A stretch of 64,000 nt of DNA from Ruegeria sp. R13_0 (GTDB lineage Bacteria > Pseudomonadota > Alphaproteobacteria > Rhodobacterales > Rhodobacteraceae). The notes under the pieces were generated by a model. The model did no database searches. It was given only the letters and a program-made list of their open reading frames with translations, and was not told the origin of the DNA. The position numbers and the translations under genes were made by a program. The DNA lies in contig NZ_JAGHRB010000009.1 of NCBI RefSeq assembly GCF_017743995.1, positions 124,001-188,000 of the forward strand. Direction: 5' to 3'. This document shows positions 44,812-53,260 of this stretch, in pieces (the stretch's first letter is position 1; the number at the start of each line of letters is the position of its first letter).

Positions 44812-45876
44812 TTGCCCGCAATCATCTCGGAAATACGATACAGAAACGGGCCGAATTTTGCGCCGGACGGGGATTTCATCGAAATCCGCGTTCCTGCCGG
44901 CACGGATGTCTCGGATCTGAGGGTGCAGGTCTACAACGCCAACGGCTCGGTCCGAAGTTCGACGGATGTCGACACCGCACCTGTGAACACGGTCAGCGGT
45001 TTCGACTATTACGTGGTCTCGGCCCGTATCAACCGGCTGGGCGCGGTGTCGCTGGACGACAATGGCACGGTGCTGAGCTTTGTGTCCTTCGACAATCAGG
45101 TCACCGCAAATGGGGGCGCGGCCAGCGGGCTGACCTCAACCCAGATCGGCAGCAACGGGACGGATGACACCTCGTCCCTGACCTCGACCGATGGGGTGAA
45201 TTTCGTCGAGAACCCCAACCCAAGCCCCGGCGCGCCCTGTTTCACAGCGGGCACCCTGATCGACACGCCACGTGGCAAGGTTCCTGTTGAGACACTCCGC
45301 GCCGGAGATCAGGTTCTGACCGAAGGTGGCCCGCCCGAGACCCTGCGCATGACCTTGTCGCGCAGCCTGAACCGGGCCGAGTTGATAAAGACCCCACGTT
45401 TGTTTCCGGTGCGCATCGTTGCGGGCGCGCTTGGGCAATCGCTGCCGAAACGTGATCTTCTGGTCTCGCGTCAGCATCGGATGTTGATCCGATCTCCGAT
45501 CGCGCAGCGCATGTTCGGGACCGAATCCGTTCTGGTCTCGGCCATTCAATTGACCCGGATGCCGGGCGTTTTCATCGACACCAGTGTCTTACAGGTGACC
45601 TATCACCACCTTGTGTTCGACCGCCACGTGGTGCTGTTTGCCGAAGACGCGCCCAGTGAAAGTCTGTTTACCGGTCCGCAGGCGCTGCAATCCATGGATG
45701 ACGCCTCACGCGAGGAGTTGATGCTGCTGTTCCCGCAGTTGGCCCGTTTTACCGCTCCGCAGCCCGCCCGGTATATTCCAAGCAACAAACGCCAGCGCAA
45801 ATTGGTGACCCGGCACCTGAGCAACAACAAGCCTTTGCTGGACGGGCGGCGACAAGACGGCCCCGGGCCGCTCTGA
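44812..45876 (+). CDS. LTD-like plus Hint (hedgehog/intein) domain protein
   Basis: A 354-residue protein that probably starts with TTG at 44812. Residues 1 to about 130 resemble a lamin-tail-like beta domain (ISEIRYRNGP, GDFIEIRVPAGTDVSDLRVQVYN). Residues about 140-290 are a Hint_2 domain: the splice-type Cys in PCFTAGTLIDTPRGKVPVETL, RAGDQVLT, and LVSRQHRMLI. There is no clear signal peptide. Hint domains can cleave themselves and some are tied to secreted surface proteins in Rhodobacterales. The C-terminal basic region KRQRKLVTRH is unassigned. It lies between dnaB and alr, which normally neighbour each other. Confidence 0.75.
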   Translation: MPAIISEIRYRNGPNFAPDGDFIEIRVPAGTDVSDLRVQVYNANGSVRSSTDVDTAPVNTVSGFDYYVVSARINRLGAVSLDDNGTVLSFVSFDNQVTANGGAASGLTSTQIGSNGTDDTSSLTSTDGVNFVENPNPSPGAPCFTAGTLIDTPRGKVPVETLRAGDQVLTEGGPPETLRMTLSRSLNRAELIKTPRLFPVRIVAGALGQSLPKRDLLVSRQHRMLIRSPIAQRMFGTESVLVSAIQLTRMPGVFIDTSVLQVTYHHLVFDRHVVLFAEDAPSESLFTGPQALQSMDDASREELMLLFPQLARFTAPQPARYIPSNKRQRKLVTRHLSNNKPLLDGRRQDGPGPL

Positions 45877-46074
45877 ACGATCCGTTGTGCCAAGGGCCTT
45901 TGACTTGTTTCGTCGCACAATCCCATTGTGCGCATCACTGCCAATCAAAAGCCCCTCAAACCCGCCCAAATTCCTGCGGCAGATGGCCGTATGCCGCCTA
46001 TCTTGCGGGTTTTCCTGACAGGTTATGTACGATCCCCTCTTGACCTGACCCGATCCAGTGTCATGAACAGCATC

Positions 46075-47109
46075 ATGAGTACCGCACGTTTGACCATCAA
46101 TCTTCAGGCGCTTGCCAGCAATTGGCGGGCGCTTGACGCGAAAACGGATGTCGAAACCGGCGCCGTTGTGAAAGCTGACGGCTATGGCCTGGGGGCCGAA
46201 CCCGTGGCAGCAACCCTGGCCGAAGAAGGCGTTCGCAAGTTCTTTGTGGCCGTTGCCGAAGAGGGCGCCGCCGTCCGCCGCGCTGTCGGGCCGGGGCCGA
46301 TGGTCGCCGTGTTCTCGGGCCATATGGAAGGCGATACCGAGCTGCTGCGCGATCACGACCTGACGCCGCTGCTGAACTCAGGTCAGCAATTCCAACGCCA
46401 CCAACAGGCCCTGCCCGGCCACAGCTTTGGCATTCAACTCGACAGCGGCATGAACCGTCTGGGGCTGGAACCCGCCGACTGGGCCGAGTTGCGTCCTCAG
46501 GCCGAGGCGTTGAACCCGGCGGTTGTGATGTCTCATCTGGCCTGCGCGGATGAGCCGGATCACCCGATGAACAAGCAGCAGCTGTCCGCGTTTCGCGGGA
46601 TGACCGACGGGATGACGGCCCCGCGGTCTCTGGCAGCGACCGGAGGCACTTTGCTGGGGCCTGAATTCCACTTTGACTTCTGCCGCCCGGGCATCGGCCT
46701 TTACGGCGGGATGCCCTTTGCCGAGGCCAAGCCCGTCGTCACCGTCGATCTGCCAGTCGTGCAGGTGCGCGACGTCGCGGTCGGAGAAACCGTAGGCTAT
46801 GGCAACAGCTGGACGGCACGTCGCCCGTCGAAGATCGCCACCGTCACAGCCGGGTATGCCGACGGCCTGCACCGTGCTATCGGCGGCGGTATAGACGCCT
46901 TTGCAGGAAACCAACCCTGCCCGGTCGTCGGCCGCATCTCGATGGATCTGATCACCATCGACGTCACCGATCTGGGCTTTGAGCCCGAGAAACTGCGCAT
47001 CCTGAACGGTCATCAGACCGTCGATGATCTGGCCGAGGCCGCCGGTACAATCGGTTATGAAATCCTAACCTCAATGGGCCGCCGTTATTCACGAGGGTAC
47101 GTGGAATGA
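46075..47109 (+). CDS. alr: Alanine racemase
   Basis: A 344-residue fold-type III PLP enzyme that interconverts L- and D-alanine for peptidoglycan. PLP lysine is Lys33 in [15 protein letters not shown]. Other landmarks are [32 protein letters not shown] with the catalytic Tyr region and [14 protein letters not shown]. Start 46075 was chosen because it gives the standard N-terminus; ATG 46063 is an alternative 12 bases upstream and neither has a strong ribosome site. The stop overlaps mlaE by 4 bases. Confidence 0.93.
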   Translation: MSTARLTINLQALASNWRALDAKTDVETGAVVKADGYGLGAEPVAATLAEEGVRKFFVAVAEEGAAVRRAVGPGPMVAVFSGHMEGDTELLRDHDLTPLLNSGQQFQRHQQALPGHSFGIQLDSGMNRLGLEPADWAELRPQAEALNPAVVMSHLACADEPDHPMNKQQLSAFRGMTDGMTAPRSLAATGGTLLGPEFHFDFCRPGIGLYGGMPFAEAKPVVTVDLPVVQVRDVAVGETVGYGNSWTARRPSKIATVTAGYADGLHRAIGGGIDAFAGNQPCPVVGRISMDLITIDVTDLGFEPEKLRILNGHQTVDDLAEAAGTIGYEILTSMGRRYSRGYVE

Positions 47110-47888
47110 ACCCGCTGACTCTGCTGGGTGGGTTGGGCCGCGCAGTTCTGACCCTGCTGGCCGCATTTGGGCGCGTGACCTTGTTCGCTCTGGACTCGCT
47201 GTCGCATATCCTGCGCCCACCCTACTACCCGCGCGAGATCGCGATGGCGTTGTTGAATATCGGCTGGCTGTCGCTGCCCGTGGTCGGCCTGACCGCCATC
47301 TTTACCGGAGGCGCGCTGGCCCTGCAGATCTACGCAGGCGGCGCGCGGTTCAATGCCGAGGCCGTGGTCCCTCAGATCGTTGCCATCGGCATGGTGCGAG
47401 AGCTTGGCCCGGTGCTGGTCGGCCTGATGATCGCCGCCCGCGTAACCTCCTCCATCGCTGCCGAAATCGCCACGATGAAAGTGACCGAGCAGATTGACGC
47501 GCTGGTCACCCTGTCGACCCATCCGATGAAATACCTCACCGCTCCGCGCGTGCTGGCGGCACTGATCACGGTGCCGATCCTTGTCGGTATCGGAGACATC
47601 ATCGGCATCATGGGCGGCTATACGGTGGCGACACAAAACCTTGGGTTCAACCCGGCCGCCTATCTGCAAAACACGGTCAACTTCCTTGAGGCCCGCGACA
47701 TCGTCTCATCCCTTGTCAAAGGGGCAGCCTTCGGCCTGATCGCGGCCATCATGGGCTGTTACTACGGCATGAACTCGGGCCGAGGTGCCCAGGGCGTGGG
47801 CCGCGCCACCAAAGGCTCGGTCGAGGCCGCAGCCGTGCTGATCCTCGCCGCCAACTTCGTTCTGACAGGAGTGTTCTTCTCGCTATGA
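47106..47888 (+). CDS. mlaE: MlaE-family ABC lipid transporter permease
   Basis: A 260-residue membrane permease of phospholipid transport between the membranes. Motifs are [57 protein letters not shown], and [25 protein letters not shown]. Five or six helices. Translation is coupled to alr upstream and to mlaF (4-base overlap). No MlaD (MCE domain) or MlaB gene follows, so those parts are elsewhere or absent. Confidence 0.93.
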   Translation: MNPLTLLGGLGRAVLTLLAAFGRVTLFALDSLSHILRPPYYPREIAMALLNIGWLSLPVVGLTAIFTGGALALQIYAGGARFNAEAVVPQIVAIGMVRELGPVLVGLMIAARVTSSIAAEIATMKVTEQIDALVTLSTHPMKYLTAPRVLAALITVPILVGIGDIIGIMGGYTVATQNLGFNPAAYLQNTVNFLEARDIVSSLVKGAAFGLIAAIMGCYYGMNSGRGAQGVGRATKGSVEAAAVLILAANFVLTGVFFSL

Positions 47889-48631
47889 TCCGGATGGAGA
47901 ACGTCAAAAAGTCCTTTGATGACAACCACGTGCTGCAAGGCATGAACCTTGAGATCCCCAAGGGCACTTCGATGGTGATCATCGGAGGGTCCGGCACGGG
48001 CAAATCGGTCGCGCTGAAATGTATCCTCGGCCTAATCAAGCCCGACAGCGGTATGATCTATGTCGACGGCAAGGACGCCAGCAAGGGCGACCGCGACGCA
48101 TTCCTGGCGCGCTTTGGCATGTTGTTTCAGGGCGCGGCCCTGTTTGACTCGCTGCCCGTCTGGCAGAACGTGGCCTTCCGCCTGCTGCGTGGTTCGCTGA
48201 AACGCCCCACGGAAGAGGCGCGCGAGATCGCCATCGAGAAACTCCGCCGCGTGGGTCTGAAATCCAACGTCGCCGACCGTTTTCCGTCCGAGCTGTCGGG
48301 CGGGATGCAAAAACGCGTTGGCCTCGCCCGCGCCATCGCCGCCGAGCCCGAGATTATCTTTTTCGACGAACCCACAACCGGTTTGGACCCGATCATGTCC
48401 GGCGTCATCAACGATCTGATCCGCGAGATCGTGACCGAGATGGGCGCAACCGCCATGACCATCACACACGACATGACCTCCGTCCGCGCAATTGCCGACA
48501 ACGTGGCGATGCTGCATGACGGGGTGATCCAGTGGACTGGGCCTGTGGGTCAGATGGATGCCTCGGGCGATCCGTATCTGGAGCAATTCATCAGCGGAAG
48601 CGCAGAGGGGCCGATTGAGGCGGTGCGTTAA
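47885..48631 (+). CDS. mlaF: MlaF-family ABC lipid transporter ATP-binding protein
   Basis: A 248-residue ATPase that powers MlaE. Walker A GGSGTGKSVALK, Q-loop GMLFQGAALFDSLPVWQNVAF, signature ELSGGMQKRVGLARA, Walker B IIFFDEPTTGLDPIM and H-loop ITHDMTS are all intact. The first motif GASLFDSL-type Q-loop is characteristic of the Mla/Ttg2 group. The stop overlaps the convergent thioesterase stop (TTAA shared). Confidence 0.95.
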   Translation: MIRMENVKKSFDDNHVLQGMNLEIPKGTSMVIIGGSGTGKSVALKCILGLIKPDSGMIYVDGKDASKGDRDAFLARFGMLFQGAALFDSLPVWQNVAFRLLRGSLKRPTEEAREIAIEKLRRVGLKSNVADRFPSELSGGMQKRVGLARAIAAEPEIIFFDEPTTGLDPIMSGVINDLIREIVTEMGATAMTITHDMTSVRAIADNVAMLHDGVIQWTGPVGQMDASGDPYLEQFISGSAEGPIEAVR

Positions 48632-49056
48632 TCTTCGCTCTTTGCCATCCACTTAGTCGAACGTTCAATAACGTCCTGCGGAATAGCTTCTGCGCGCCTT
48701 GTCTGCAGGTTGAGCAAAACGCATTTGAAAACAGTGGAAAATGTCGTTTCACCATCCGCAACTCGAATTAGTTTGTGGCTGAAGGTCATGGATTTCGTTC
48801 CCATCTCCAGGATTTCGCTTTCCATCTGGATCGCTTCGCCAGCCCTCAATTCCGCAAGAAAATTGCTGTCTGCATGGACCACCGCAAAGGATAGCTTTCG
48901 CCCCGAACGCATGTCTTCGGCCGTAAGCCCCAGCTCTGCCTGCAACGCAAAAACGGAATCCGAGCATGCAGCAAAATACTTGGACACATTCATATGCCCC
49001 AGAAAATCACAATCCGATGGATCGACAATTGACTTGTAGGCCACAAAACCCGACAT
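48628..49056 (-). CDS. Acyl-CoA thioesterase, hotdog fold (4HBT type)
   Basis: A 142-residue single hotdog protein. Tyr/Asp residues of the N-terminus (DPSDCDFLGHMNVSKYF) carry the D...GHMNNxxY catalytic pattern of the 4HBT family; KSMTFSHKLIRVADGETTFSTVFKCVLL is the long helix and sheet. It hydrolyses acyl-CoA, chain length unknown. It converges on mlaF with stop codons sharing TTAA. A possible role in fatty acid or phospholipid supply is inferred from place. Confidence 0.85.
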   Translation of the reverse strand: MSGFVAYKSIVDPSDCDFLGHMNVSKYFAACSDSVFALQAELGLTAEDMRSGRKLSFAVVHADSNFLAELRAGEAIQMESEILEMGTKSMTFSHKLIRVADGETTFSTVFKCVLLNLQTRRAEAIPQDVIERSTKWMAKSED

Positions 49057-49159
49057 CGTTCCTCCCCGTCTAAAAATAACTCAGTGGCGAGTACTGGTTT
49101 AAGTTAACCATAACAAAACATCGCCGCAAAATCTGAAATCTCGCCGAGACGCACAGCCA

Positions 49160-49606
49160 ATGACCCTCCGCCTCGCTACCCTCTCCCTCCTGATCCTCTA
49201 CCCGATCGCTTGGTTCGCCCCACTGATGCGCGCGGGCCTGCTACCAATCTTCGGCCTTTCCGAAATCAGCGTCATCACCGGCCTCCAATCCCTGTGGAAA
49301 TCCGACATCTTCCTCGCGCTGGTCGTCACCGTCTTCGCCCTCTTTGCGCCCTACATCAAAACCATCGGCACCGCCTTGATCCAATGGGACCTGCTGGATG
49401 CCCGCGTCCAACCCGCGCTGAACATCCTGGGCAAGCTCGCCATGGCTGATATCTTCCTCATCGCGCTCTACATTACGCTGGCCAAGGGGATCTCTTACGC
49501 GACCATCGAGACGGCCTGGGGCCTCTACCTGTTCACCGGCTGCATTCTGGCCTCGATCGCGCTGGGATATATTACCGAGATGACATCCACTTCACGAAAA
49601 GCTTAG
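49160..49606 (+). CDS. PqiA-like (paraquat-inducible protein A) membrane protein
   Basis: A 148-residue protein with four membrane helices and the PqiA signatures YPIAWFAPLMR, SVITGLQSLWKSDIFLALVVTVFALFAPYIKT and WDLLDARVQPALNILGKLAMADIFLIALY. It is half the length of the enteric two-domain PqiA, as is usual for the single-domain form. PqiA works with MCE-domain lipid shuttles, so its place next to mlaEF fits envelope lipid transport; the physical partner is not visible here. Confidence 0.85.
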   Translation: MTLRLATLSLLILYPIAWFAPLMRAGLLPIFGLSEISVITGLQSLWKSDIFLALVVTVFALFAPYIKTIGTALIQWDLLDARVQPALNILGKLAMADIFLIALYITLAKGISYATIETAWGLYLFTGCILASIALGYITEMTSTSRKA

Positions 49607-49761
49607 ACCGTGTTGATTGAAAACACATTTCTAAGTATCATCTTTATATTTCGAGCAGCAAAGTTCTAGTGTGTACGGGTCCGCAGAGGATCACCTTGCG
49701 TGTTTGATATGTCCTCCGCTTCGGCCCGATTTGTATCGGTTTGAGAAGGAGATGGACGACC

Positions 49762-50544
49762 ATGCCCGCCCTCAACAACATTACATTGCAATTTCAGAAT
49801 GCCTTTTTAAGACTGACTTTTTTCATGATCTGCGTCGCAGCCCTCGGCGCGGTGGTTGCAACCTCACTTTCGGCGCTGGGGGTTTTGCCCTGGCTGTCTC
49901 TTCAGGCCGGATTCGGCCAGGCCGGCGTGATCGACGCTGGCATTTTTGTTCAGATCGGCCTGACCTGCCTGATTCTCATGCTGGGTTTCTACCTGCCCTC
50001 CAGCGCCCGGATGATGGCGCTCGAGAACGCGCACAGGAAGTTTTCGCTGAACATGCACGATATCGTCGAGGCCTATCAGGTCGCCCATGCCGCGGACCGT
50101 AGCGGCGTTTTCGCTCTGGCCTCGGAATTCGATGCAGTCAAGGAACGTATGGCCTTTCTGCGCGACCATCCCGACCTTCAGGCGTTAGAACCTGAGATCC
50201 TGGAAACCGCCGCTCAGATGAGCCAGATCAGCCACGAACTGGCCGAAACCTATGGCAACGAGAGGGTCGAACGCGCCCAGATGTTCCTGAAACAGCGGCA
50301 GGAAGAGGTCGAACTGTTCCAGCAACGGATCGAGGACGCCCAGACCATCCTGCATGAACTCAGCCAATGGACCCGCGATATCGAGATCGAGGAGTCCATC
50401 GCCAAATCCCAACTGTCGCGCCTGCGGGATGAGCTGTTCGAACTATTGCCCGAACTTTCAGCGCAATTGCAGACACCACCCGACGGCAGCGACCCAAGCG
50501 CCTCCAGCGTGGTCGCAATGTCGCCCCCTCGCGCAGCAGAATAG
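49762..50544 (+). CDS. Membrane-anchored coiled-coil protein of unknown function
   Basis: A 260-residue protein. Two membrane helices lie at about 13-40 (AFLRLTFFMICVAALGAVVATSL) and 55-78 (DAGIFVQIGLTCLILMLGFYL), followed by a long helical region (about 85-235) rich in Glu, Gln, Leu and Arg: YGNERVERAQMFLKQRQEEVELFQQRIEDAQ. This would form a cytoplasmic coiled coil. The tail is Pro/Ser-rich. Start ATG 49762 follows AAGGAG at slightly long distance. It lies just before radA, which may or may not be meaningful. Confidence 0.75.
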   Translation: MPALNNITLQFQNAFLRLTFFMICVAALGAVVATSLSALGVLPWLSLQAGFGQAGVIDAGIFVQIGLTCLILMLGFYLPSSARMMALENAHRKFSLNMHDIVEAYQVAHAADRSGVFALASEFDAVKERMAFLRDHPDLQALEPEILETAAQMSQISHELAETYGNERVERAQMFLKQRQEEVELFQQRIEDAQTILHELSQWTRDIEIEESIAKSQLSRLRDELFELLPELSAQLQTPPDGSDPSASSVVAMSPPRAAE

Positions 50545-50664
50545 GCGCGTCAGCGCACGCCGCACCCGATGGCCCGCAGGGCCTGAGGACGCGGCGCGCC
50601 ACTGGCGGAGATGAAAGCCCGCAAGGGCTTGAAGAACCGCCCATCCTCGGGCACCAAAGGCCTC

Positions 50665-52029
50665 ATGGCAAAGACGACTTCTTTCTCCTGTTCGGCCTGC
50701 GGTGCGACACATACAAGATGGTCCGGGCGGTGCGACGCCTGCGGCGAATGGAACACGATTACTCAGGACGTGCCCCTGTCGGCGGGCCCGGCAAAGAAAT
50801 CCCTCGGCGGCAAGCGGGGCCAGTCCATTGCACTCACGGACTTGTCGACCGAGGAGACCCCGCCACCCCGTACACTCAGCGGGGTGGATGAGCTTGACCG
50901 CGTTCTGGGCGGCGGCCTTGTCCCCGCCTCAGCCCTGCTAGTGGGCGGAGACCCCGGCATCGGCAAATCCACCCTTCTACTGCAAGCCGCCGCCCGGTTC
51001 GCGCGCGCTGGCGTCAAAACCATTTATGTCTCGGGGGAAGAAGCCAGCGCGCAGGTCCGTATGCGCGCCCGCCGTCTGGGGCTCGAGGACGCGCCGGTGC
51101 AACTGGCGGCGGAAACCAATCTCCGCAACATCCTGACGACGCTGGAGGCCGAAAAACCCGGCCTCGCCATCATCGACTCGATTCAGACCATGTGGGCCGA
51201 CAATGTGGACAGCGCGCCCGGCTCGGTGTCACAAGTCCGGGCTGCAGCGCATGAATTGACCACGTTTGCGAAACGACACGGTGTTTCGATCGTGATGGTT
51301 GGTCATGTCACCAAAGAGGGCCAAATCGCAGGCCCGCGCGTCGTCGAACACATGGTCGACACCGTTCTCTATTTCGAAGGCGAACGCGGCCACCAGTTCC
51401 GTATCCTGCGCGCAGTCAAGAACCGTTTCGGCCCCGCAGATGAGATTGGCGTGTTCGAGATGACGGGCAAAGGGTTGGCGCAGGTCACCAACCCCTCGGC
51501 CCTGTTCCTGTCCGAACGCGGCACGCCCAGCCCCGGCTCGGCCGTTTTTGCCGGGATCGAGGGCACCCGCCCCGTCTTGGTGGAATTGCAGGCACTCGTC
51601 GCTCCGTCACCGCATTCGCAACCCCGCCGTACCGTCGTCGGTTGGGACAGCGGGCGGCTGGCGATGATCCTCGCCGTGCTTGAGGCCCGCTGCGGCATCC
51701 CCTTCGCGGGTCTCGACGTCTATCTGAACGTGGCCGGAGGGCTGAAGGTCAGTGAACCCGCCGCCGATCTGGCTGTTGCCGCAGCGTTACTAAGTGCACG
51801 AGAAGACAGCGCCCTGCCCGCTGATACGGTCGTTTTCGGAGAAATCTCGCTGTCCGGGGCACTTAGACCGGCCCCTCAGACCGAAAACAGGTTGAAAGAA
51901 GCACAAAAACTTGGTTTCACATCGGCAATCGCTCCGGCGGGCGGCAAAACCGGCACTGTGGCAGGTCTGACACTCACCCGACCCTCTGATTTGGTGGGGT
52001 TTGTTGGCGAAACCTTCGGAGCAGGTTAA
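50665..52029 (+). CDS. radA: DNA repair protein RadA (Sms)
   Basis: A 454-residue RecA-like branch-migration protein. It has an N-terminal C4 zinc finger (CSACGATHTRWSGRCDACG), Walker A GGDPGIGKSTLLLQ, the conserved AVKNRFGPADEIGVFEM, and a C-terminal Lon-protease-like domain with GEISLSGALRPAPQTENRL. Start 50665 is the zinc-finger N-terminus (MAKTTSFSC); an in-frame codon at 50611 adds 18 improbable residues. It helps process recombination intermediates. cvpA follows after 40 bases. Confidence 0.96.
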   Translation: MAKTTSFSCSACGATHTRWSGRCDACGEWNTITQDVPLSAGPAKKSLGGKRGQSIALTDLSTEETPPPRTLSGVDELDRVLGGGLVPASALLVGGDPGIGKSTLLLQAAARFARAGVKTIYVSGEEASAQVRMRARRLGLEDAPVQLAAETNLRNILTTLEAEKPGLAIIDSIQTMWADNVDSAPGSVSQVRAAAHELTTFAKRHGVSIVMVGHVTKEGQIAGPRVVEHMVDTVLYFEGERGHQFRILRAVKNRFGPADEIGVFEMTGKGLAQVTNPSALFLSERGTPSPGSAVFAGIEGTRPVLVELQALVAPSPHSQPRRTVVGWDSGRLAMILAVLEARCGIPFAGLDVYLNVAGGLKVSEPAADLAVAAALLSAREDSALPADTVVFGEISLSGALRPAPQTENRLKEAQKLGFTSAIAPAGGKTGTVAGLTLTRPSDLVGFVGETFGAG

Positions 52030-52069
52030 AGTCCGGCCCTGAAGGGCAGAAAAAGAACAGGCGAGGGCC

Positions 52070-52660
52070 ATGGAAGGTTTTACAATTATTGACGGGGTTG
52101 TGGCCCTGATCATCGTGCTGTCAGGCATTCTGGCCTATTCGCGCGGTTTCATGCGCGAGGTTCTTGCCATCGCGGGCTGGGTGGCAGCAGCTGTCCTCGC
52201 GTTCATCTTCGCACCGCAGGCCGTGCCGCTGGTCAAAGAAATCCCGGTGGTCGGAGACTTCCTGCGCGACAGCTGCGAGTTATCGGTAATCACCGGCTTT
52301 GCGGCCGTGTTTGCAATTGCCCTGATCATCGTCAGCATTTTCACGCCGCTGTTTTCGTCGCTGGTGCAACGGTCAGCCTTAGGCGGTTTGGATCAGGCGC
52401 TTGGCTTCTTCTTCGGCATCGCACGGGGCATCCTGCTGGTCGCGATCGCGTTCTTTGTCTACGACACCGTGATGACCGGCCAGTCCTACACTCTGGTAGA
52501 CGAAAGCCGCTCGGCCAAGGTGTTCGAACAGTTCAGCACCCAGATCGAAGAACAAAACCCCGAGGCCGCGCTGGGTTGGGTCACGGCACAATACGAAGAG
52601 CTGGTGGCCAGCTGCACCGCAGGCGACTCGGCACCTGCTGCGGAAACCACCGACAGCTAA
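52070..52660 (+). CDS. cvpA: CvpA family membrane protein
   Basis: A 196-residue inner-membrane protein with four helices, at about 8-25, 31-50, 77-100 and 119-140, and the CvpA pattern IDGVVALIIVLSGILAYSRGFMREVLAIAGWVAA. It is named for colicin V production and is required for envelope integrity in enteric bacteria. The C-terminus is acidic and soluble. It is in the usual radA-cvpA-purF order, though the zinc-ribbon gene lies between cvpA and purF. Ends at a strong bidirectional terminator. Confidence 0.9.
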   Translation: MEGFTIIDGVVALIIVLSGILAYSRGFMREVLAIAGWVAAAVLAFIFAPQAVPLVKEIPVVGDFLRDSCELSVITGFAAVFAIALIIVSIFTPLFSSLVQRSALGGLDQALGFFFGIARGILLVAIAFFVYDTVMTGQSYTLVDESRSAKVFEQFSTQIEEQNPEAALGWVTAQYEELVASCTAGDSAPAAETTDS

Positions 52661-52680
52661 TTTACAAAGACAGTTCATCG

Positions 52681-52709
52681 AAAAGCCCGGCCTCGCGCCG
52701 GGCTTTTTT
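52681..52709. terminator. Bidirectional intrinsic terminator between cvpA and the zinc-ribbon gene
   Basis: AAAAGCCCGGC and GCCGGGCTTTT pair around CTCGC and run into T residues on the plus strand and, on the opposite strand, into the complement of the A-run. The minus-strand gene's TGA begins in the U-run. Confidence 0.9.
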
Positions 52710-52975
52710 CATTGAACGAAACCCTCACCCCCGCAGACCGTACAGCGGCTTGTTTTCAAGCCGAAACAGCCATCACAGCGGCTGGAAATCGGTTTGCCCA
52801 GAATATCTCGGCTTTTAACCACTTCACCCGCGCCATTGCAGATCGGGCACGGCGCACGCCCCATGCCGCGGCACCGATGGCAGCGCCTTTTGGGCGGCTC
52901 ATCTTTCTTGTTTGGTGAGCGTTCTTGCCACATTCTGGCCCCCTCCCCGATAAGATCCGCGATGAAATTATGCAT
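52709..52975 (-). CDS. DnaJ-like cysteine-rich mini-protein (four CxxCxGxG-type repeats)
   Basis: An 88-residue frame encoding four zinc-binding repeats CHRCRGMG, CPICNGAG, CDGCFGLK and CTVCGGEG, the pattern of the DnaJ central cysteine-rich domain, but with no J-domain or C-terminal substrate domain. The pairing order (1 with 4, 2 with 3) would fold like DnaJ zinc centres. The start is uncertain: ATG 52975 lies in a repeat and has no ribosome site; ATG 52933 has GGGGAGGGGG upstream and gives 74 residues. A role as a small thiol or folding factor is inference. Confidence 0.7.
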   Translation of the reverse strand: MHNFIADLIGEGARMWQERSPNKKDEPPKRRCHRCRGMGRAPCPICNGAGEVVKSRDILGKPISSRCDGCFGLKTSRCTVCGGEGFVQ

Positions 52976-53003
52976 ATGTCAGCACAAATGAATTCATATG
53001 TCA
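52973..53003. promoter_or_regulatory. Two CATATGTCA repeats between the zinc-ribbon gene and purF
   Basis: CATATGTCA occurs at 52973-52981 and 52995-53003, 22 bases (two helical turns) apart, in an AT-rich part of the divergent gap. This spacing fits a dimeric or paired operator. The first copy overlaps the first candidate ATG of the zinc-ribbon gene. Confidence 0.35.
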
Positions 53004-53260
53004 CCACGCCGCAACTGTAGAAATCGGAACTGCGGCCTATAGAAATGTGATCCTTTGATGACAGCCGCGTTCTAAGGCAGTATGTGGAGGCCAAACTGCC
53101 ACGGAATCGGAGCTGTCGGGTTTGTCCTTTCAATGTTCATCTGCCTGCAATGCGGTGATAATGCACCGTCTGGCCTGCAAGATGCGAACGGTACGACCCC
53201 TCCCTATCCGGCCGTCACTCAACCCTCTCGTCAAAACGTCATAGTAATTGGAGCCCGTAA

